Below, piece after piece: positions 8,133 to 15,811 of a stretch of 64,000 nt of DNA; the stretch's first letter is position 1, and each line of letters starts with the position of its first letter. The DNA lies in the NCBI GenBank assembly GCA_034422875.1, contig DAOUJI010000079.1, forward strand, positions 18,381-82,380, in the 5' to 3' direction. The position numbers and the translations under genes are program-made. The notes under the pieces were generated by a model that worked only from the letters and a program-made list of their open reading frames with translations, did not search any database and was not told the DNA's origin. The DNA comes from DAOUJI01 sp034422875 (lineage in GTDB: Bacteria > Chloroflexota > Dehalococcoidia > Lucifugimonadales > JAGWBF01).

Positions 8133-8414
8133 ATGGCTAAACGACTTCAATTCTTCCTAAATGATGATGAATATGCGGAGATGCAAGCCGCCGCTCGGAG
8201 CCAGCAGATGAGTGTTGCTGAGTGGATCCGGCATACATTGCTCACGGCTATGGAGGACCAGGCAAGAACAGTCGACGCCAAACTGAAAGCCATCGCCGAG
8301 GCATCAAGCCACCAGTTTCCAACGGCTGATATAGACCTCATGCTCTGTGAGATTGAGACCGGACAGCGACCGACACAGTCCCCGCCTACCCAAACCTCAA
8401 CGAGTTCCCTTTAA
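8133..8414 (+). CDS. Ribbon-helix-helix (CopG-like) antitoxin-type protein, orphan
   Basis: The 93-residue protein begins with a strand-helix-helix pattern (KRLQFFLNDDEYAEMQAAAR, then MSVAEWIRHTLLTAM) typical of ribbon-helix-helix DNA-binding antitoxins. It has the toxin-neutralising tail FPTADIDLMLCEIETG seen in antitoxins paired with PIN-domain (VapC) toxins. In such pairs the toxin normally follows within a few bases. Here the next gene is a short-chain dehydrogenase with its own promoter, so no partner is visible and the gene is an orphan or the toxin has been lost. DNA binding as a dimer and autoregulation are expected from the family, not shown. Confidence 0.8.
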   Translation: MAKRLQFFLNDDEYAEMQAAARSQQMSVAEWIRHTLLTAMEDQARTVDAKLKAIAEASSHQFPTADIDLMLCEIETGQRPTQSPPTQTSTSSL

Positions 8415-8425
8415 TACCACGCCCC

Positions 8426-8454
8426 TTGCCCGCCTCGAACAGTCACACTACACT
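8426..8454 (+). promoter_or_regulatory. Sigma70-type promoter for SDR gene
   Basis: TTGCCC and TACACT are separated by exactly 17 bases, 38 bases before the ATG at 8493. The -35 matches four of six consensus positions and so does the -10. Confidence 0.5.
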
Positions 8455-8492
8455 TCCATCCAACCCGGACCAGCTTGATAAGGAGTGTTGAT

Positions 8493-9287
8493 ATGAGCCT
8501 TCCGGTTTTCGACGTTACAGGCAAGAAGGTGCTGTGTGTAGGGGCAGGGCGTGGCATAGGCAAGGGCATTGCGCTGGCGTTTGGGGAGGCTGGGGCGGAC
8601 GTGGCTGTCACCGGCCTCACTCCGGTAGGAGCCAACGCCGTAGCCGAGGAAATCCGAGGGATGGGGCGGCAAGGGTTGGCATTCCACGGCGACGCCACCA
8701 AGGCCGCAGACATGGACCAACTGGCCGAGCAGGTGTTGTCCGCGTTCGGGCATTTGGACGTGCTGGTCAACTGCGTAGGGGACGCCATTCAGGCTCCGGT
8801 GGCCCCGCTGCCCGACGGAGGCCCGCCCGCAATGTCGGAGGAGGACTGGCATCGCATCGTCGATCTAAACCTGACCGAGGCGTTCCAGGGCTGCCGCGCC
8901 TTCGGCCCCCACTTCCTGGAAAGGCGGCAGGGTTCGGTGATAAACATCTCCGGCTGGGCTTCGTTCCGCGGCATGGCCCGGCGGTCCGCCTACGACGCAG
9001 CCAAAGCCGGACTCATGCGCTTCACCGAGTGTATCGCCCAGGAATGGGCTCCCTACAACATCCGGGTCAACGCCATCGCTCCAGGCCGCTTCCCGGACAA
9101 GGACCAGCTATCTGATGAAGCCTACCAACAACGGCAGGAACAAGCGAAAGAAACTGTGCTGCTGGGCCGGCTGGGTGAACTGAAGGAAGTGGGATACCTG
9201 GCCGTATACCTGGCGTCCCCCGCCGGAGACTACGTGACAGGCCAGACTTGGGCCATAGACGGCGGCATCAGTATCATGTCGCCTTAA
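8493..9287 (+). CDS. Short-chain dehydrogenase/reductase (SDR)
   Basis: The ATG at 8493 is chosen because AAGGAG lies 8 bases upstream and MSLPVFDVTGKKVLCVGAGR begins the Rossmann fold directly; an in-frame start at 8475 only adds six residues. The cofactor motif is GAGRGIGKG, the catalytic Tyr-x3-Lys is YDAAK, and DGGISIMSP forms the usual C-terminus. The family reduces or oxidises ketone/alcohol substrates with NAD(P), and substrate specificity is not predictable. It is only distantly similar to the three tandem SDRs at 17.5-19.9 kb. It converges with the amidase gene at 9333. Confidence 0.9.
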   Translation: MSLPVFDVTGKKVLCVGAGRGIGKGIALAFGEAGADVAVTGLTPVGANAVAEEIRGMGRQGLAFHGDATKAADMDQLAEQVLSAFGHLDVLVNCVGDAIQAPVAPLPDGGPPAMSEEDWHRIVDLNLTEAFQGCRAFGPHFLERRQGSVINISGWASFRGMARRSAYDAAKAGLMRFTECIAQEWAPYNIRVNAIAPGRFPDKDQLSDEAYQQRQEQAKETVLLGRLGELKEVGYLAVYLASPAGDYVTGQTWAIDGGISIMSP

Positions 9288-9332
9288 GGACGGTCGAGGT
9301 GGGAACCCTCCTGATGCGGGCTGTCCTCTAGC

Positions 9333-10688
9333 TCAGAGAGACGGCTCCAGATCGAACCCTATAACCCTCTCGCACCAGCGAGCCACTGCCAGCAGATTCG
9401 CCTCACCGAAACGTGTTCCGGCGAGTTGGACTCCCAGGGGAAGCCCTGACTCACTGAGTCCCGTAGGCAGGGTGACAGTGGGCAGACCAGCCGAGGTCCA
9501 GGGTCGCTGGAACACCGGGTCTCCGGTAGTGTTAAGGTCCCGTGGGGCGGGCGTCGGAGTGGACGGCATTATCAGGGCGTCGTAGCGTCCTGCCAGTGCA
9601 TTCAAGTCTACGCTCAGACGCCTCCTGTGCCGCTGGGCCTGAACATAGTGGACCGCGGGGACAAGCATCCCCGTCTCTATGTTGGCCCTGAGCTTGGGGC
9701 CGAAGTCGTCGGCCCGGACCTTGTAATTGGCCTCGTGGTATGCCGCGCACTCCACGTTCATCACGATGTGATGGATTGGGTAACAGGTCTCGAAGCTCTC
9801 GGGAAGCTCGACTTCCTCTACTATGGCTCCGGCGGTTTCAAGGGCATGGACCACTGACTCGGTGTGCTCGTGCACTTCCGGATAGCACACCTCCATGAAA
9901 AACTCCCGAAGCAGTCCCAGCCGGGGCCTGTTCGGGGACGCCTCCAGACTCCCGACGTAGTCCTCCACGGGCGCCGTGGACGAGCCTGGGTCCACCGGGT
10001 CGTGGCCGCTCATGGCCTGTAACAGGAGCGCCGAGTCTTCCACTGACCGCACAATGATGCCCACGGTGTCCAGAGACCAGCTCACCGGAAATACTCCGTG
10101 GCGGCTGATGCGTCCATAGGACGGCTTGAGGCCCACAACTCCGTTATAGGCTGCCGGACGGCAGGTCGAGCCGCCCGTTTGGGAACCCAGAGCTCCGGCG
10201 CACATTCGAGCGGCCACGGCCGCCGCCGAGCCACTGCTGGAGCCGCCCGGTGTGTGTTCCAGGTCCCACGGGTTGTGAGTGTGTGAGGGGTCCGATGTGG
10301 CGAACTCCGTCGTCACCGTCTTTCCCAGCACCACCATACCCGCTTCTCGGAGCTTGGCGACACAGGTGGCGTCATATGATGGAACAAAGTCCTGGTGTAT
10401 GGGGGAACAGGCAGTGGTCTTAAGGTCTTTGGTGTAGAAGATGTCCTTCAACCCGACGGGGACTCCATGCAAAGGACCCCTGGGGCCGGAGCTTTCCAGC
10501 TCCCTGTCCAGGTCTGTGGCTGCGCCCAAAGCTCCTTCACGATCGATGGTCACCCAGGCTTGCAACCGGGGCTCCAGCCGGTCGATTTGTCCCAGCAGAG
10601 CCTCCACAATCCCGGTGGAGGTTACGGCGCCTTCACGTATGGCTCGGCCCGACTCGGACAGGCCCAGGCGGTGGAATTCTGTCATATC
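9333..10688 (-). CDS. Amidase signature family enzyme (GatA/AtzF-like)
   Basis: The amidase-signature Ser-cisSer-Lys triad is visible: Lys in VGLKDIFYT, cis-Ser in PGGSSSGSAAAVAA and nucleophilic Ser in GSQTGGSTCRPA. The family hydrolyses amides and includes the GatA subunit of tRNA amidotransferases. The start is set at 10688 (MTEFHRLGLSESGRAIREG) behind AGAGGCAGAGG; the frame extends upstream to 10814, but that part translates an intergenic palindrome and is not conserved. The gene follows a 58-codon AtzG/GatC-like gene and a peptidyl-prolyl isomerase gene on the same strand. The AtzG-like partner suggests a two-subunit small-molecule amidase rather than a tRNA enzyme. Confidence 0.88.
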   Translation of the reverse strand, partial: DMTEFHRLGLSESGRAIREGAVTSTGIVEALLGQIDRLEPRLQAWVTIDREGALGAATDLDRELESSGPRGPLHGVPVGLKDIFYTKDLKTTACSPIHQDFVPSYDATCVAKLREAGMVVLGKTVTTEFATSDPSHTHNPWDLEHTPGGSSSGSAAAVAARMCAGALGSQTGGSTCRPAAYNGVVGLKPSYGRISRHGVFPVSWSLDTVGIIVRSVEDSALLLQAMSGHDPVDPGSSTAPVEDYVGSLEASPNRPRLGLLREFFMEVCYPEVHEHTESVVHALETAGAIVEEVELPESFETCYPIHHIVMNVECAAYHEANYKVRADDFGPKLRANIETGMLVPAVHYVQAQRHRRRLSVDLNALAGRYDALIMPSTPTPAPRDLNTTGDPVFQRPWTSAGLPTVTLPTGLSESGLPLGVQLAGTRFGEANLLAVARWCERVIGFDLEPSL

Positions 10689-10703
10689 CTCTGCCTCTCT
10701 AAG

Positions 10704-10744
10704 ACCTCTTCCCACTTGAGGGGGAAGATTGAGATGGGGGGTGA
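10704..10744. repeat. Dispersed intergenic palindromic repeat, copy 1
   Basis: The segment contains CCTCTTCCCAC-TTGA-GGGGGAAGA followed by GATGGGGGGTG. It is a degenerate copy of the element seen at 19042, 33221, 37787 and 55054, with a CTCTCCC / GGGAGAGG stem and a G-rich GGGTGAG-like tail. It lies in the short gap between the AtzG-like and amidase genes. Confidence 0.5.
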
Positions 10745-10821
10745 ACAGGTCTGTGTTAGGTCGCAGCCGACGGGTTATGCAAAGGTCTCCCTCCGTCGGG
10801 AAGGTTGCAGACAAACACTCT

Positions 10822-10998
10822 TCACAAGAAGAAGGCAGGCTCTTGTTCGGCGCCGGGCGGATGTTCCATGACGGCGTTTACGCTGTCGGCCATGTCAACC
10901 AAAGCGGTGTCCAGAACTTCGGCCCTCTCCTTCCCAAGCAACCTCTCCGCCACCCAGCGAAGCTCTTCGGTCAGGGTTTCAAGGGAAGTCTGTGCCAC
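10822..10998 (-). CDS. AtzG/GatC-like small amidase partner
   Basis: A 58-codon frame runs from a GTG at 10998 to a TGA at 10822. An AAGGA ribosome site overlaps the end of the preceding isomerase gene, about 9 bases away. The peptide has an amphipathic helical start (LETLTEELRWVAERLLG), a second helix (ALVDMADSVNAVME) and ends EQEPAFFL. The helical hairpin and the closing EPAxxF resemble AtzG and GatC, small proteins that wrap around and stabilise their amidase subunit. Its place immediately upstream of an amidase gene supports this. The match is by eye on a very short sequence, so identity is moderate. Confidence 0.6.
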   Translation of the reverse strand: MAQTSLETLTEELRWVAERLLGKERAEVLDTALVDMADSVNAVMEHPPGAEQEPAFFL

Positions 10999-11007
10999 AG
11001 CCAGTCC

Positions 11008-11676
11008 TTACTCAGGAGTCTCCTCGATGACGATGCTCTCGATTATCACGTCGTCGACGGGCTTGTCGCGGGCTCCTGTGGCCGCTTCTGATATCGCCAC
11101 CACCACGTCCTGACCTTCGGTCACCTCTCCAAAGATGGTGTGTTTCCCGGTGAGCCAGGGAGTGGGCACGGTGGTTATGAAGAACTGGGAGCCGTTGGTG
11201 TTCGGTCCGGCGTTGGCCATGGCCAGCAGCCCGGGTTTGTCAAAGGACAGACCAGAGACGATCTCGTCCTGGAACTGGTAGCCTGGTCCACCCGTGCCGG
11301 TGCCGGTGGGGTCGCCCCCCTGAATCATAAAGTCCTTGATAACTCTGTGGAATATGACGCCATTGTAGAAGCCGTCGTTGGACAGCTTGACGAAGTTTCC
11401 TACGGTGACGGGAGTCTGGTCATCGAATAGTTCGACTACTATGGCGCCTTTGTTAGTGTTTATCGTGGCTGTCACTATGATGTTCCTACTTTCTTCAGAT
11501 TGGGAAACCGGAGTCTCAGTGGGCTTGGGTATGGGCGTAGTCGTGGGTTTGGGTGTCGGCGCCGTAGTCGGCGTGAAGGTCGGGTCTTCGCCCCCGCAGG
11601 CCGAAACTGCGACAACTCCGACCAGCGCTGCAATCACCAACGCAGCAGCTGAAAATTTCGAGGCAACGGATTTCAC
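11008..11676 (-). CDS. Lipoprotein cyclophilin-type peptidyl-prolyl cis-trans isomerase
   Basis: A signal peptide ending in VVAVSAC (lipobox) is followed by a Pro/Thr-rich linker (residues 33-58) and a cyclophilin domain. The catalytic features GVIFHRVIKDFMIQGGDP, MANAGPNTNGSQFFIT and HTIFGEV are all present. Such proteins speed proline isomerisation during folding outside the membrane. The start is a GTG at 11676, only about 9 bases from a good -10 hexamer, so the transcript may be leaderless. The amidase partner and amidase genes follow with very short spacing. Confidence 0.93.
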   Translation of the reverse strand: MKSVASKFSAAALVIAALVGVVAVSACGGEDPTFTPTTAPTPKPTTTPIPKPTETPVSQSEESRNIIVTATINTNKGAIVVELFDDQTPVTVGNFVKLSNDGFYNGVIFHRVIKDFMIQGGDPTGTGTGGPGYQFQDEIVSGLSFDKPGLLAMANAGPNTNGSQFFITTVPTPWLTGKHTIFGEVTEGQDVVVAISEAATGARDKPVDDVIIESIVIEETPE

Positions 11677-11684
11677 GGCTGCTA

Positions 11685-11713
11685 ATTATATAGTAGTGTA
11701 ACGCCAACGTCAC
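11685..11713 (-). promoter_or_regulatory. Sigma70-type promoter, possibly giving a leaderless transcript
   Basis: On the minus strand GTGACG and TATAAT are separated by 17 bases. The -10 ends 9 bases before the GTG start of the isomerase gene, so transcription should begin within a couple of bases of the start codon, and no Shine-Dalgarno sequence fits between them. Confidence 0.5.
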
Positions 11714-11768
11714 TACGGACCCTTAGCATGCGAAAGAGGGGGCATCGCCAGCAGTTCTGAGACAGGGA

Positions 11769-11797
11769 TTGACCACCGTTTGGCCCACGTCTACACT
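11769..11797 (+). promoter_or_regulatory. Sigma70-type promoter for zinc-ribbon gene
   Basis: TTGACC and TACACT have a 17-base spacer and lie 30 bases ahead of the ATG at 11828, pointing at the zinc-ribbon and dehydrogenase genes. Confidence 0.55.
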
Positions 11798-11827
11798 GCA
11801 AGCCTGGCACGGGGTGAAAGGAGCGGT

Positions 11828-12262
11828 ATGGACTGCCCGCGTTGCGACGTCGAGTTGACTGTGGAAAAACACAAAGGTCTCGAAGTGGACAGGTGTCCCA
11901 AATGTGACGGGATGTGGCTTGAGCATCACGAACTGGGCGAGCTGGAAGACAGTGTCGCCGACGACATCCCCAAGGGCAGCCTGATGACCTGGTCATACGG
12001 CTCCGACCTTCTCTGCCCCCACTGCAAGGACCACCTGAAATGGTTCAGGTACAGATACTACGACGTGGAAATGGACTACTGCGAGAAGGAACACGGCTTC
12101 TGGCTGGACAAAGGCGAGGACAAGAAGGTCCTGGAAGTGATGGACAAGCGAAACAAGGACCTCAAGAGGTCAGCCAGCGCTGAGCAGAACTGGGAGAAGT
12201 TCCTGGCGGGGGTCAACTCCAAGGGTTTTTTCGACAGGGTCAAGGACCTGTTCCGTAGATAG
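11828..12262 (+). CDS. TFIIB-type double zinc-ribbon protein
   Basis: The start at 11828 follows a GGAGCGG ribosome site; an upstream in-frame ATG at 11780 has none and overlaps the promoter. The 144-residue protein has two zf-TFIIB units: MDCPRCDVELT...DRCPKCDGMWL and LLCPHCKDHL...MDYCEKEHGFWLD, with the second pair partly degenerate (CEKEH). A charged helical tail follows. The family is widespread in bacteria but functionally undefined; metal binding and possible nucleic-acid contact are expected. It is followed 27 bases later by a hydroxyacid dehydrogenase gene on the same strand. Confidence 0.85.
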   Translation: MDCPRCDVELTVEKHKGLEVDRCPKCDGMWLEHHELGELEDSVADDIPKGSLMTWSYGSDLLCPHCKDHLKWFRYRYYDVEMDYCEKEHGFWLDKGEDKKVLEVMDKRNKDLKRSASAEQNWEKFLAGVNSKGFFDRVKDLFRR

Positions 12263-12289
12263 GCATTCTCAACAATTCAGGAGCGAATC

Positions 12290-13273
12290 ATGGCAGAGCA
12301 GCGAGCAAAAGTCGTCTTCCAAGCGATTCCGGCATACAAGTCACGGGCGGAAACTATGGCCCGGGCAGCTCCGCCGGAAATCAACTTCGTCGTCGTGGAC
12401 GCGACTCTACCCGAGGACGAACAAATCAGGCAGTGCGCAGGCGCCGCGGCTCTCATCATTACACCAAACACTTTCTCCCTGAACATCCTGAGGGGATGCC
12501 CCTCAGTCAAGCTGGTGCAGACCATCAGCGCCGGCTACGACCGGATAGACGTGAAAGCGGCCGGCGAGATGGGCGTGCTGGTGGCCAACAACGGCGGCGC
12601 CAACGCCATATCCGTGGCCGAACACGCCCTGACGCTAATGATGTCCGTGGGACGACACACCATGACCCACTGGCACAACACCGTAAAGGAAGGGAAGTGG
12701 CGGGTGAGCATCGATGGTCCGATAACCGAACTTACCGGCAAGACCGTGGGCATCGTCGGGCTCGGACACATCGGCAAGCAGGTCGCCAAGCGTCTCACCG
12801 CATTCGACACCGAGACCATCTACAACGACATCGCTTCCATTCCTCCTGAGACGGAGCGGGAGTTGAAGGTGCGGCCTGTCGACTTCGACCAACTGCTAAG
12901 AGATTCGGACATAGTGAGCGTCCATGTGCCGTTGAACCGGCAGACAAGGGGCATGATAAGCACAAGGGAGCTGGGCCTGATGAAGCCCACCGCCTATCTA
13001 ATCAACACTTGCCGCGGCCCGGTGGTGGACGAGGCCGCTCTGTACGAGGCTCTTACCACCGGAGTCATCACCGCCGCCGGACTGGACGTCCTGGAAGAGG
13101 AGCCTACGCCGGTCGACAACCCGCTGTTCGGTTTGGACAACGTGGTCGTGACCCCCCATATGGCGGGCAATACAGCGGAGAGCGAAGTGCGCGCCACCGC
13201 TTTCGCTATGGAGAACATCCAACGGATGTTGTCAGGCCAGGAACCTGAGTCCCTGGTTACACCCGAAGACTAG
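12290..13273 (+). CDS. D-isomer-specific 2-hydroxyacid dehydrogenase
   Basis: The 327-residue protein has the NAD-binding motif GLGHIGKQVAKRL and the catalytic Arg, Glu and His in NTCRGPVVDEAAL, DVLEEEPTP and VVTPHMAGNT. The family interconverts 2-oxo and D-2-hydroxy acids (glyoxylate, hydroxypyruvate, phosphoglycerate). There is no ACT domain, so serine-pathway SerA is less likely than a glyoxylate/hydroxypyruvate reductase type. A CAGGAGCG site precedes the ATG. The stop overlaps the converging binding-protein gene by 4 bases. Confidence 0.9.
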   Translation: MAEQRAKVVFQAIPAYKSRAETMARAAPPEINFVVVDATLPEDEQIRQCAGAAALIITPNTFSLNILRGCPSVKLVQTISAGYDRIDVKAAGEMGVLVANNGGANAISVAEHALTLMMSVGRHTMTHWHNTVKEGKWRVSIDGPITELTGKTVGIVGLGHIGKQVAKRLTAFDTETIYNDIASIPPETERELKVRPVDFDQLLRDSDIVSVHVPLNRQTRGMISTRELGLMKPTAYLINTCRGPVVDEAALYEALTTGVITAAGLDVLEEEPTPVDNPLFGLDNVVVTPHMAGNTAESEVRATAFAMENIQRMLSGQEPESLVTPED

Positions 13274-14424
13274 TCCTGGGCCTGAGGGTGTTCCAGCCGC
13301 ACGGGATAGATAGGGTCGGCCTCACGCAGCTCCGGGGGCCAGACCACGACTTTCCTTCCCTGCTGCCACTGGACGATTACCACCGATCTCCCCACCTGGC
13401 GACCCGTTTCAGGCTCAATCTTGAATCGTCCATAGAAGGTCGTGAAGTCGAGCTTTGAAGCCTGGGCACGGAGAATTCCGTTGTCCAGAGAACCCGTGTC
13501 CTCCACGCACCTTTGGGCAATCATCCCCGCCGCATACGCCTGGGCCATTGCGTAGTCTCCGCCGCCGGGCAAGAACATGGAGTGTCTTGAGCCGAGGGTC
13601 TCGACCGTGGGTCCATAGTCCGGCTGGTAGACCGCCGCCGGTTCCCACTGGCTGGGACCCATGAAACCTTCCACAGCCGGGCCCAACTCCATAGCAAACT
13701 CGGCCACACCGGCTACTACGACGGCGACGGCGCCGGACTCCAATCCAGACCTTGACAGCATACGGGCCAGAGCCAGGTCGTCTTGAATCCTGCCCACTCC
13801 TATGACCGCATCCGGCTTTGAGGCCTGCAGATTTTGGAAGTCCAAAGCCGACTCGCTGAAAGGCGGAGTGTATCTTGCGTCGAAGCATACCTCGAATCCC
13901 CTGGATCGAGCGTAGTCCACAGCCCCACGCACCACCTCTCGCGGGAACGAGCCTCGGCTGGATGCTATCACCGCCAGCCTGGAGGCGGAATCGTCCGCTT
14001 CCCTGGCAATGTCTATAACCCCTTCCAGGTAGCGGCTGGCGGGCGTGAGAACACCGACGACCCACCTGTATCCTTTGGCGTAAATGTCGTCGGAGGCGCC
14101 TCCGTGGCACCAGAGGACCCGTTCGTGTTCTTCAGCTACAGAAGCAGCCGCCAAGCTCAAGGAGCTGGCGTATGGGCTGAACAGCAGGTCAACCTGGTCA
14201 TCAACGATGAGTCTTCTGGTAACTTCGATCGCCGAAGCGGTGGAACTCTCGTCGTCGTACCAAACCAACTCAACCGGGCGCGCCAGTCCTGAAACGGTGA
14301 AACCTCCGTCAGAGTTGCAGTCCTCTACCCATGCCTGGGCGCCCTTGAGGGCCTGGGTTCCCTGACTGGCGAACTGCCCTGTGAGGGATGCGGGCATCCC
14401 CGCCCTGACAACGTTGTCGGCCAT
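13270..14424 (-). CDS. Branched-chain-amino-acid-type periplasmic-binding-fold protein without signal peptide
   Basis: The 384 residues follow the type I periplasmic-binding fold of LivJ/AmiC proteins (VVRAGMPASLTGQFASQGTQ, WVEDCNSDGGF, DDESSTASAIEVTRRLI, LLFSPYASSLS). There is no signal peptide, lipobox or linked permease gene, so it probably works in the cytoplasm as a ligand sensor, as AmiC does. It follows the FIST-domain gene by 15 bases on the same strand. FIST domains are themselves small-molecule sensory modules, which supports a sensory rather than transport role. The ligand is unknown; amides or amino acids are the default guess from the family. Confidence 0.8.
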   Translation of the reverse strand: MADNVVRAGMPASLTGQFASQGTQALKGAQAWVEDCNSDGGFTVSGLARPVELVWYDDESSTASAIEVTRRLIVDDQVDLLFSPYASSLSLAAASVAEEHERVLWCHGGASDDIYAKGYRWVVGVLTPASRYLEGVIDIAREADDSASRLAVIASSRGSFPREVVRGAVDYARSRGFEVCFDARYTPPFSESALDFQNLQASKPDAVIGVGRIQDDLALARMLSRSGLESGAVAVVVAGVAEFAMELGPAVEGFMGPSQWEPAAVYQPDYGPTVETLGSRHSMFLPGGGDYAMAQAYAAGMIAQRCVEDTGSLDNGILRAQASKLDFTTFYGRFKIEPETGRQVGRSVVIVQWQQGRKVVVWPPELREADPIYPVRLEHPQAQD

Positions 14425-14439
14425 GAGACCGCCCCAGGA

Positions 14440-15621
14440 CTACGGTCCGTCGATGGGTCTGAATATGCCAAAGGAGCTGGTGTAACCGTGGAGGAAAGTG
14501 GAGCCGCTCACCGGACCAATCTCTCCGTTGCAGAAGAAACCGCCAAGGGGCAACGGCCCCAGCTTGTCCCGGAACAGATTAGTGTCGTGGTCCGGCTGGC
14601 CATAGAGGTGCTCACCCCGGCCCAGGCAGGAGAACAACAACGCCCCTTCGCTGCGGCTGCCGTTGTCGTACCGCGTCAAGAGGTTCGCCAAGTCCTCCGA
14701 GGATGTGATGGCATCCCGTAGATGGAACTGGACCCTCTGACCCTCACGGAGCAATTCTCCTATGGCCATAGCGCCAGTCCGCCCGTCCATGCCGATGATG
14801 TTACGCACCAGGAAGTCGCCCTGCTGCGGGTTGTCTACAAAGTCATCCATGAGTATGCCAAGGAACAGGGAAGTCTGCATCAACTCCTGATCACGTTGCG
14901 AGGCCGACTGGAACATCTCTCTCACGACTTCCAGAGGGGGCCGTTCGTCCAGCTCTCTCAGGACGTTCTTGTCGCTCTTAGTCACCGACATAAGAGAACC
15001 AACGGGACGGCATCCCTGGGCCACGATGGTGTCCACGGCCACGTTCCCAGACAGGGCAACGCCAATGACGCCGGACCTGAACACTTCGTCGCCCAAGAAC
15101 AGGGCGTTGTCACCGTGAGTGCGTCCACCGCTGGCCAACCCGCCAATCTTAACGCTGTTGGGATAGGCGTAGTCCATGCCAAGCAGCAGGTTGCCGGCTG
15201 CGAAGCTGAAGGGGTCAGCCAACAGCAGGAACTTGGGGTCGATCTCTGCCGACACTTTCAGGGCCTTTTCCCACTCATCCGGCGCCGCGTCCATGTCGGG
15301 CAGGTCCGAGTCCTCCAAGTGAAACGGAGTCATCTCCACGTCGGGCATGTTGGCGACGGTAATCGAAAGCCCGGGCCTGTGCTCCACTTCACGTCCTCCG
15401 CCTATCACTCCTCCGGCGGAGCACCCGAATATTCTGACCGAGCCCATCCTGCTCTTAATCATGTTGGAAAGTTCGTCATAGCCCATCGCGAAATGTTCGG
15501 AAACGAACACAGCCACAAGATGGACATCCAAGTCTCCCATCTGTTCCGTGACGGACTCGACGCACTGGTCCAACGCCGATTCCATATCGCTCAAGTCGGA
15601 CACTGCAGACGCCAGCTTCAT
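14440..15621 (-). CDS. FIST N/C domain sensory protein
   Basis: The start at 15621 is favoured because GGAGG lies 6 bases before it; an in-frame ATG at 15633 actually overlaps that site. The 393-residue protein has an N-terminal FIST_N half (HLVAVFVSEHFAMGYDEL, RIFGCSAGGVIGGG) and a FIST_C half ending in the hallmark GGFFCNGEIGPVSGSTFLHG. FIST domains were described in signalling proteins and are thought to bind small ligands, perhaps amino acids. No kinase, cyclase or methyl-accepting domain is fused, so the output must come from a partner. The immediately downstream binding-fold gene is the obvious candidate. Confidence 0.9.
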   Translation of the reverse strand: MKLASAVSDLSDMESALDQCVESVTEQMGDLDVHLVAVFVSEHFAMGYDELSNMIKSRMGSVRIFGCSAGGVIGGGREVEHRPGLSITVANMPDVEMTPFHLEDSDLPDMDAAPDEWEKALKVSAEIDPKFLLLADPFSFAAGNLLLGMDYAYPNSVKIGGLASGGRTHGDNALFLGDEVFRSGVIGVALSGNVAVDTIVAQGCRPVGSLMSVTKSDKNVLRELDERPPLEVVREMFQSASQRDQELMQTSLFLGILMDDFVDNPQQGDFLVRNIIGMDGRTGAMAIGELLREGQRVQFHLRDAITSSEDLANLLTRYDNGSRSEGALLFSCLGRGEHLYGQPDHDTNLFRDKLGPLPLGGFFCNGEIGPVSGSTFLHGYTSSFGIFRPIDGP

Positions 15622-15683
15622 GCCTACCTCCATGCGAGAGGATACCCACGCGCGAGGAGGACCCTCTCCTCACGGTTCGGGCC

Positions 15684-15692
15684 ATTATACCA
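15684..15692 (-). promoter_or_regulatory. Extended -10 promoter for FIST gene
   Basis: On the minus strand the sequence TGGTATAAT fits an extended -10 (TGnTATAAT). It lies about 60 bases upstream of the FIST start; there is no clear -35, which extended -10 promoters do not need. Confidence 0.5.
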
Positions 15693-15743
15693 AACCACCA
15701 GAGGTCAGGCGCTCATCCCTCGGACGGCAGCCGCGTCGGTTCG

Positions 15744-15772
15744 TTGACCCCTCAAGACTCGCCGCCTATAAT
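15744..15772 (+). promoter_or_regulatory. Strong sigma70-type promoter for CMD-family gene
   Basis: TTGACC and a perfect TATAAT are separated by exactly 17 bases. The -10 ends 39 bases before the ATG at 15812. It is one of the clearest promoters in the window and is divergent from the FIST promoter. Confidence 0.75.
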
Positions 15773-15811
15773 TCGGGCCTGCTGACTGATCTGACTGACG
15801 GGAGGCGCCCA

